Part shown: piece by piece, positions 58,573 to 64,000 of the stretch | Layout of the letters: every line of letters starts with the position of its first letter | How positions within the stretch are numbered: the stretch's first letter is position 1 | Assembly: GCA_946894095.1 (NCBI GenBank) | Contig: OX335655.1 | Location: forward strand, 13,082,001 to 13,146,000 | DNA length: 64,000 nt | Reading direction: 5' to 3' | DNA from: Incurvaria masculella | Taxonomy: Eukaryota > Arthropoda > Insecta > Lepidoptera > Incurvariidae | Program-made: the position numbers and the translations under genes | Notes under the pieces: generated by a model | Told to the model about the DNA's origin: nothing | Databases searched by the model: none | What the model saw: only the letters and a program-made list of their open reading frames with translations

Positions 58573-58661
58573 CGTTTCCATCACATGGGTTACACCATGT
58601 AAATATGCAATGTAACCGAAAGTTACTTATCGAATTTCAGGTAACTGGAGGTGGTGAAAAC
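58573..58661. repeat. Small MITE copy (as 13697-13812)
   Basis: Shares 'ggttacaccatgtaaatatg', 'aatgtaaccgaaagttac' and the end 'aactggaggtggtgaaaac'. The left inverted end is decayed. Confidence 0.65.
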
Positions 58662-59200
58662 AGGGGAAAGACTGCTGGAGCTTTCTTGTTATGGTGTCTC
58701 TTTAGAGGGGCCGACCGGCCTTTAATAATGAACTTTGAAGTAAGGACTCAGTGCTATAAATGCAAACGTGCCATGACCACATACTGTTAGCACCTTCTGC
58801 TGATCGATGTCGCCCCACGGACAAACATTAGTTGTTGCAATATGGGCTCGTACCCATACTAAATGACTGATCTGAAGGTGGATAGCAGGGATGTGAGATG
58901 AGGGGCGTGCGTACCACGGCGCGAAAGCTTCGAGGAACAAGATTTGCATAAGACGAATATTATTGACTGCATGAACAATATACGTATTTTTAGCAGTAAC
59001 CCCCTTCCCCCCCTCCTTGTGACTGACTGTGAAATTTTGCGGTATTTTACATAGTATGGGGATGAACCATAACGAGCAGTTGCGCCATAGTGTAGAACGG
59101 TGCTTGTGCAGGTAAATCCTGATTTCAAGTTATATGTGCACGAATATATTCATTTGCTCCATATTCTATACATGTGCCTTTTTCATACATAAAATTAGTA
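58662..59200. other. Unassigned sequence between RBBP6-like exon and BEL element
   Basis: No gene. Contains a C-run near 58997-59014. The next upstream RBBP6-like exon was not found here. Confidence 0.35.
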
Positions 59201-59726
59201 AGTCAGACGGGTCACATTAGGCAGAGCGTATAAGATACAGAACCCACATTTGAAACAGAAAAGGTTAGTAACATCATTGGTGCGGTGGGAAACGGAAAAG
59301 GGACTCGCTCACGGTTTGTAGACGCCGCGGCGATGGAGGCTGATGGTTCGGTCGCTGGGCTTAGGCCTCCGTGTCTCCTCTTCGTTCCACCGTCTTGTAG
59401 GATGGGGGTGCTGCGGCGCGCGTCGGTCGCTCCGGCGCTAAATCGCGCCCCACGGGGTGCACTCGACCACAAACTTGCGCGACACGGTCGCGGTACGATG
59501 GGAGCACATACAGCACGGCGTAATAGCAGATTTGGAGACTCGCTGATGTTCTTTTCAATATTTTCCGTCGGGAGAGCACGGCTCGAACCACTCAGGAAGC
59601 AGGTTGATGGATATCTCATTTTTGAAAGGTAGATTGGAAGAAAAATGGAAGGGAATATATGGGGGTAGGTAGCAAATTACGAAATACCGCGAAATTTAAA
59701 TCTAATTGATCGCAAGATCAACCATA
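59200..59726 (-). repeat. Probable 3' LTR of the BEL/Pao element
   Basis: Lies downstream of a purine tract 'tttggggggcgg' (minus strand, 59727-59738), where the 3' LTR should begin. It is GC-richer than its surroundings with no gene motif. The outer border is a guess because the 5' LTR is outside the window. Confidence 0.35.
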
Positions 59727-59901
59727 CCGCCCCCCAAAGAGCTGTTAAGGTCTTTAGTACCAAAGACACAGTAATTAATGCTTCAATAATCGAATGCAAT
59801 GGAATCTGTGCATGAATAAATGAAAAGGTAGAATAAATGTGAAAAACAAATGAATGTATAAGATAAACTAAAAGTAAGCTGCTAAACTACATATAGAGGC
59901 G

Positions 59902-62900
59902 CTAATCTGATTGAGGATCAGGTAGTGGGCAGACCTTCACAACCGGTCTGAGATAAGTCCCTGTGGATGTTCTTAATTCTACCACGCGAACTACTCCGTC
60001 TGCGCCAGGACGCAACTCAGTGACACGACCCATTCTCCATTGTAATGGTGCTGCATTGTCTTCTTTAATGAGGACTAGGTCCCCCACCTCTATATTTTTT
60101 ATTGTTTTTTGCCATTTAGGGCGTTGCTGTAGAGTATGAAGGTACTCTGCATGCCAACGCTTCCAAAAATGTTGAGAAATTTGCTGAGTAAGTTGCCAGC
60201 GGCTCAGACGATTCACAGGAGTGTGATCAAATTGATACTCTGGTAGACCGACAAGCGGTTCACCGATGAGGAAATGACCGGGTGTTAAGACATTCAGATC
60301 TTCTGGGTCGCTAGATACTGGACAAAGTGGCCGTGAGTTTAGAACGGCCTCTATTTTCGTGAAGATGGTAGTTAATTCCTCAAACGTGAGGATTTGTTCT
60401 CCGATCACTCTTTTAAGAAGTAATTTTGAAGACCTTACTGCGGTTTCCCACAAACCGCCCATATGCGGAGCATGTGGAGGATTCATGTGCCATTTCACCT
60501 GGTGATTGCGCAACGAATCATGCAATTTACCTTGATTGGCCGAGTTCATCAAGAACTTAGTTACTTCATCCAGATATCTTTGGCCACCCTGGAAGTTTGT
60601 TCCGCAGTCAGTGAAGATATCAGTAACTAAACCACGTCTGGATACCATTCGACTGAAGCTTGCAATAAAGGCATCGGTTGTGAGGTCAGAGACGACCTCC
60701 AAATGAACCGCCTTCGTCACAAAGCATACAAAGACGCATAAGTATGCCTTCTGAGTTTTTGCACCACGGAGAGAGGACGATTTTATGAAAAAGGGCCCAG
60801 CAAAATCGGCGCCGACCCTTTGAAATGGTCTGGCCGGACAGATGCGGCTTTTTGGAAGTTCTCCCATGAAAGGCTCTATGGGTTTTGCCTTTAACCTATA
60901 GCAGCGGAGACATTTAAAAATTCTGTGACGTATTGTTCGTCGAGCCGATAAAATCCAAAATCTCCTCTGTATTATAGACAGTAAAGTCGATTGGCCAGAA
61001 TGGAGATAGACTCGGTGGTAGTGATCGACGATTAAATGTGTTAGATGATGTGCCCTGGGCAGCAAAATTGGATGCATGGCATCGTATGGCAAATTCGAAT
61101 TAGTCAACCTGCCGCCAACTCTTAAGATGCCTTGAGAATCCAGGAAAGGAGTTAGTCTAAGCAGATTTCCTTTGATTTGCCTGCCAGCACCTAGAGCTGC
61201 AATAATATCCGGGAACTCAGCTGCTTGCACGCTTTTGGTGGCAACAAGTAACGAATTCTCTAATTCACGCACATCGAGAGCACCCTTATGTTTATCATTA
61301 GGGTGACGTGCGTTATGTACAAATCGCAGGCACCACCCTAGAACGACTTGTAATTTCGACAATGAGCTGTACTTTTCTATGAGAGAGAATCCCTCGACAG
61401 CGGCCACGGACGACGCTGGAGGGATGCGTAGCCCCGGCAGTACTTCCCTGCTAACTGAAGGACAGTCAGCGGGCCAAGACTCAGCCGGTTCCACCAACCA
61501 TAATGGGGCCCACCATAGGGGATGGTCCACCAGCTCCTGAGGATATAAACCACGACTGGCACAATCGGCAGCATTGAGTGCTGATGGTACGTATCTCCAC
61601 CTGTCGGAAGATAGAAGGCCCTGAGCCTGAGAAACCCGATTGCCCTCATATGTTTGCAGCTTGTAAGGTGGGGTACGTAACCAGGTCAGCACAATGCTGG
61701 AATCGCACCAGGCAGTCACGTTGCCTAGTGGCATCCTCGATGAGAGCACCTTTAGCACATGATCCAGAAGGCGAGCAAGGAGCACGGCTCCACATAGCTC
61801 GAGTTTTGGAATAGTTAGTTTCTGTTTCAGAGGTGATACCCTTGATTTGGCCAACAAGAGATGCACCGATACATCACCGCTGGCATCTTTGACTCGCAGG
61901 TACACCACAGCGGCATAACCGCGCTCAGATGCATCACTGAAGCCATGAAGATTACATTCCTCTGGACGTTCCGAGAGGATGTGTCTGTTAATGCGTACTT
62001 GATTAAGTATATGAAAGTTGGCAACGAAGGAATCCCATTTGTCAAGAAATTCTATCGGCAGAGTGTCGTCCCAAGAGAGCTCTAATAGCCATAAATTTTG
62101 CATAAATGCCTTTGCAAAAAATGTTACTGGTGCTAAATACCCACAAGGATCGTACAGCCGTGCGATGTTTGAAAGAATTCCACGTTTGGTTTTTGCATTC
62201 CCAATCTCTGAAACCTGATATAGAAATTGATCACTGCATGCGCTCCATTCTAAGCCTAAAATTTTGAAAATGTTGTCTCCATCCTCCTCGAATCGGAGTG
62301 GAGTTTCACAGTGATCTGGGGGGAGATGCTCTAGGACTCCGGAATGGTTGCTCGACCACTTCCGCAAATGGAAACCACCCTGTTCAAGGACAGCTACAAC
62401 TTCGAGCTGCAAGTGCTTGGCAGACTCCAAACTGTCGCTTCCGCTTACGATGTCATCCACAAAGATGTCCTCCTTCAGCACGCGAGAGGCGTTCGGATAT
62501 GGAACCTCATTTAGCAATGCGAGCTCGTGGATAACCCTCATTGCCAAGTATGCAGCACTAGAAACACCGTATGTGACAGTTGTCAGCTCATATTTCAGAA
62601 CTGGACTGTCCGGTGATTCACGCCAAAATATTGTCTGAAATTTACAATCTTCTTCGTGCATGCAAACCTGTCGATACATTTGCTTCACGTCGGACGTGAA
62701 GACAACCTTGTGCACTCGAAACCGTAGAATAATATCTTCAATATTTTGCTGCAACTTTGGTCCAGGAATCAAGATGTGATTTAGGGCTATACCTGTCGTG
62801 CTCGGCATTGAGGCATCGAACACGGCTCTTAGTTTGGTAGTGCTACTGGACTCCTTTAGCACTCCATGATGTGGTATATGGTACCTGTCAACACAAGGTC

Positions 62901-64000
62901 TGGATGAAATTAATCTCATATGGCCCGCAGACAAATAGTCGCGCATGAACGCTACGTATAATGCTTTCAGTTTTGGGTCACGTGCTAACTTCCGCTCCAA
63001 TGAGTAAAAACGTTTCAGAGCAATAGCATGCGTCTCACCCAATTGTTTACAACCTGACTTGAAGGGAAGTCGAACCGTGAACCGACCAGTTTCATCACGG
63101 GTGTGGGTTTCCATAAAGTGCCTCTCACACTGAACATTCTCTGGATCCTGGATTGGAAGGTGAGGTGGTTCCTCTGCTTCCCAGAATCTGTTCAGCGCAA
63201 GATCTATGTCAAGTGTACATGTTAACGATGTGACCTGGTCACATATCGTAGCAGAGATAGGGGCTCTACCCATGAGAACCCATCCAAACAAGGTGGAGTA
63301 AGCCGTCGGCAAACCATCCCCAAGCTTAAGCATTTTGCCATCAAATATTTGATCGTAAAGATCGACTCCGATCAAAATGTCAATGGGACCAGGCAGGTTA
63401 AACTTGGGATCTGCCAAGGTGATGTTACGGCATGACTCGTGTACTTGAACAGCTACACTTGTGGATGGCAGATTGTTAAGAATATGGTTAAGTACAAGAG
63501 CACGAGTAGTGAGTATGGCCTGTGAGCCCTTCAAGCACGGCTTGATGGTACACAGTACACTACCGTTAGTGCGTTGCGCACTTGATGTACCTAACCCGAC
63601 GATCGAACCAGATGTCGATCGACGTAGGCGTAGCTTTTGAGCAATGTTCTCAGTCAGCACTGACACCTGCGAACCGCTATCCAGCAACGCACGCACACAA
63701 TGATATCGACCGTCGATATCCATAATGTTGACTAGAGCAGTCGCTAGCAACATCGTGGAATTGGCGTGGACGCTGCTAAATGAATGAGATTGAACTGTGG
63801 AGCTTAGTGTCGGCACAGCAATCTGACCTTCACACGATGGGTCGCAGGTGAGATTTGACGATGAGGTTGGAATGTGTAGTTTTGTGTGGTGACGACCTCT
63901 ACACACCTGACATAAAAACTTTGAATTACACTTTGAACTTAAGTGCGGACGTAAGCAGTTAAAGCATAATTTATGATCCATGACACAGACCTTGCGTTGC
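59902..64000 (-). CDS. BEL/Pao retrotransposon Gag-Pol polyprotein, N-terminus outside window
   Basis: The frame is open from the right edge of the window; the first ATG (63981) is internal, since six in-frame codons (QRKVCV) precede it. At least 1365 codons. Order: Gag zinc knuckles (KLCFNCLRPHLSSKC, FLCQVCRGRHHTKLH), aspartic protease (ALLDSGSQVSVLTE), reverse transcriptase with FVDD in EDIFVDDIVSG (about codon 503), RNase H (GFSDASERGYAAVVY), integrase zinc finger (HSGQSTLL to CLRCYRLKA) and DDE core (VGADFAGPFF; DCGTNFQGG; HAPHMGGLWETAVRSS), then a C-terminal DUF5641-type region with LSRWQ and ending PLPDPQSD. No stop or frameshift within the window, so possibly intact. The Gag start and 5' LTR lie to the right. 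Confidence 0.94.
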   Translation of the reverse strand, partial: QRKVCVMDHKLCFNCLRPHLSSKCNSKFLCQVCRGRHHTKLHIPTSSSNLTCDPSCEGQIAVPTLSSTVQSHSFSSVHANSTMLLATALVNIMDIDGRYHCVRALLDSGSQVSVLTENIAQKLRLRRSTSGSIVGLGTSSAQRTNGSVLCTIKPCLKGSQAILTTRALVLNHILNNLPSTSVAVQVHESCRNITLADPKFNLPGPIDILIGVDLYDQIFDGKMLKLGDGLPTAYSTLFGWVLMGRAPISATICDQVTSLTCTLDIDLALNRFWEAEEPPHLPIQDPENVQCERHFMETHTRDETGRFTVRLPFKSGCKQLGETHAIALKRFYSLERKLARDPKLKALYVAFMRDYLSAGHMRLISSRPCVDRYHIPHHGVLKESSSTTKLRAVFDASMPSTTGIALNHILIPGPKLQQNIEDIILRFRVHKVVFTSDVKQMYRQVCMHEEDCKFQTIFWRESPDSPVLKYELTTVTYGVSSAAYLAMRVIHELALLNEVPYPNASRVLKEDIFVDDIVSGSDSLESAKHLQLEVVAVLEQGGFHLRKWSSNHSGVLEHLPPDHCETPLRFEEDGDNIFKILGLEWSACSDQFLYQVSEIGNAKTKRGILSNIARLYDPCGYLAPVTFFAKAFMQNLWLLELSWDDTLPIEFLDKWDSFVANFHILNQVRINRHILSERPEECNLHGFSDASERGYAAVVYLRVKDASGDVSVHLLLAKSRVSPLKQKLTIPKLELCGAVLLARLLDHVLKVLSSRMPLGNVTAWCDSSIVLTWLRTPPYKLQTYEGNRVSQAQGLLSSDRWRYVPSALNAADCASRGLYPQELVDHPLWWAPLWLVEPAESWPADCPSVSREVLPGLRIPPASSVAAVEGFSLIEKYSSLSKLQVVLGWCLRFVHNARHPNDKHKGALDVRELENSLLVATKSVQAAEFPDIIAALGAGRQIKGNLLRLTPFLDSQGILRVGGRLTNSNLPYDAMHPILLPRAHHLTHLIVDHYHRVYLHSGQSTLLSIIQRRFWILSARRTIRHRIFKCLRCYRLKAKPIEPFMGELPKSRICPARPFQRVGADFAGPFFIKSSSLRGAKTQKAYLCVFVCFVTKAVHLEVVSDLTTDAFIASFSRMVSRRGLVTDIFTDCGTNFQGGQRYLDEVTKFLMNSANQGKLHDSLRNHQVKWHMNPPHAPHMGGLWETAVRSSKLLLKRVIGEQILTFEELTTIFTKIEAVLNSRPLCPVSSDPEDLNVLTPGHFLIGEPLVGLPEYQFDHTPVNRLSRWQLTQQISQHFWKRWHAEYLHTLQQRPKWQKTIKNIEVGDLVLIKEDNAAPLQWRMGRVTELRPGADGVVRVVELRTSTGTYLRPVVKVCPLPDPQSD

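Noticed and set aside
59212..59632. ORFs of 115-135 codons on both strands
   Set aside because: They lie in the probable 3' LTR of the BEL element and show no protein family features.

Overview
This is eukaryotic nuclear DNA, almost certainly from a moth or butterfly. GC-rich coding exons sit in AT-rich introns. The repeat set looks lepidopteran: miniature inverted-repeat elements (MITEs) carrying (GTCY)n microsatellites, Pol III SINEs, Ty3/gypsy and BEL/Pao LTR elements, mariner, and CR1-, jockey- and RTE-type LINEs. There are no bacterial genes, operons or CRISPR arrays. The species call is inference from repeat character.

Region 1 (1-33.4 kb, + strand) is one gene, RAD50, the ATPase of the Mre11-Rad50 DNA-break repair complex. 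Twenty-two exons can be placed. Their phases agree at every junction and they sum to 3771 nt (1256 codons plus stop). The exons carry the Q-loop, both coiled-coil arms, the CPLC zinc hook, the ABC signature, Walker B and the H-loop. Only the first ~40 residues (Walker A) lie outside the window. The introns hold a CR1-like LINE, an intact 4.3-kb Ty3/gypsy element with identical 141-bp LTRs nested in a MITE, SINEs, foldback MITEs and minisatellites.

The most unusual feature is in RAD50. At five different exons (ending at 8519, 12842, 23837, 28126 and 32267) the exon 3' end, its 5' splice site and some intron sequence have been tandemly amplified, giving arrays of duplicate splice donors. Units are about 122, 40, 74, 149 and 127 bp. 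Some arrays are nearly homogeneous and others strongly decayed, so the process seems to have recurred.

Region 2 (34-41 kb) is repeat-rich: a tRNA-headed SINE, a TTAA-flanked MITE, a LINE with an almost intact reverse transcriptase, and a complete mariner with an intact D34D transposase, ending 74 bp downstream of the next gene.

Region 3 (41-58.5 kb, - strand) holds the 3' part of a Lys/Arg/Ser/Pro-rich nuclear protein resembling the C-terminal half of RBBP6/Snama. A 2.8-kb terminal exon (41125-43933) matches in phase an Arg-Ser-Pro exon at 58353-58493, implying a ~14.4-kb intron. That intron contains the first coding exon of a possible small secreted protein (46022-46244), several foldback elements, a long-TIR element with a nested LINE tail, a 5S-rRNA-derived SINE, a CpG-rich island and broken jockey and RTE LINEs.

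Region 4 (59.2-64 kb, - strand) is the 3' portion of a BEL/Pao LTR retrotransposon, open through the right edge of the window.
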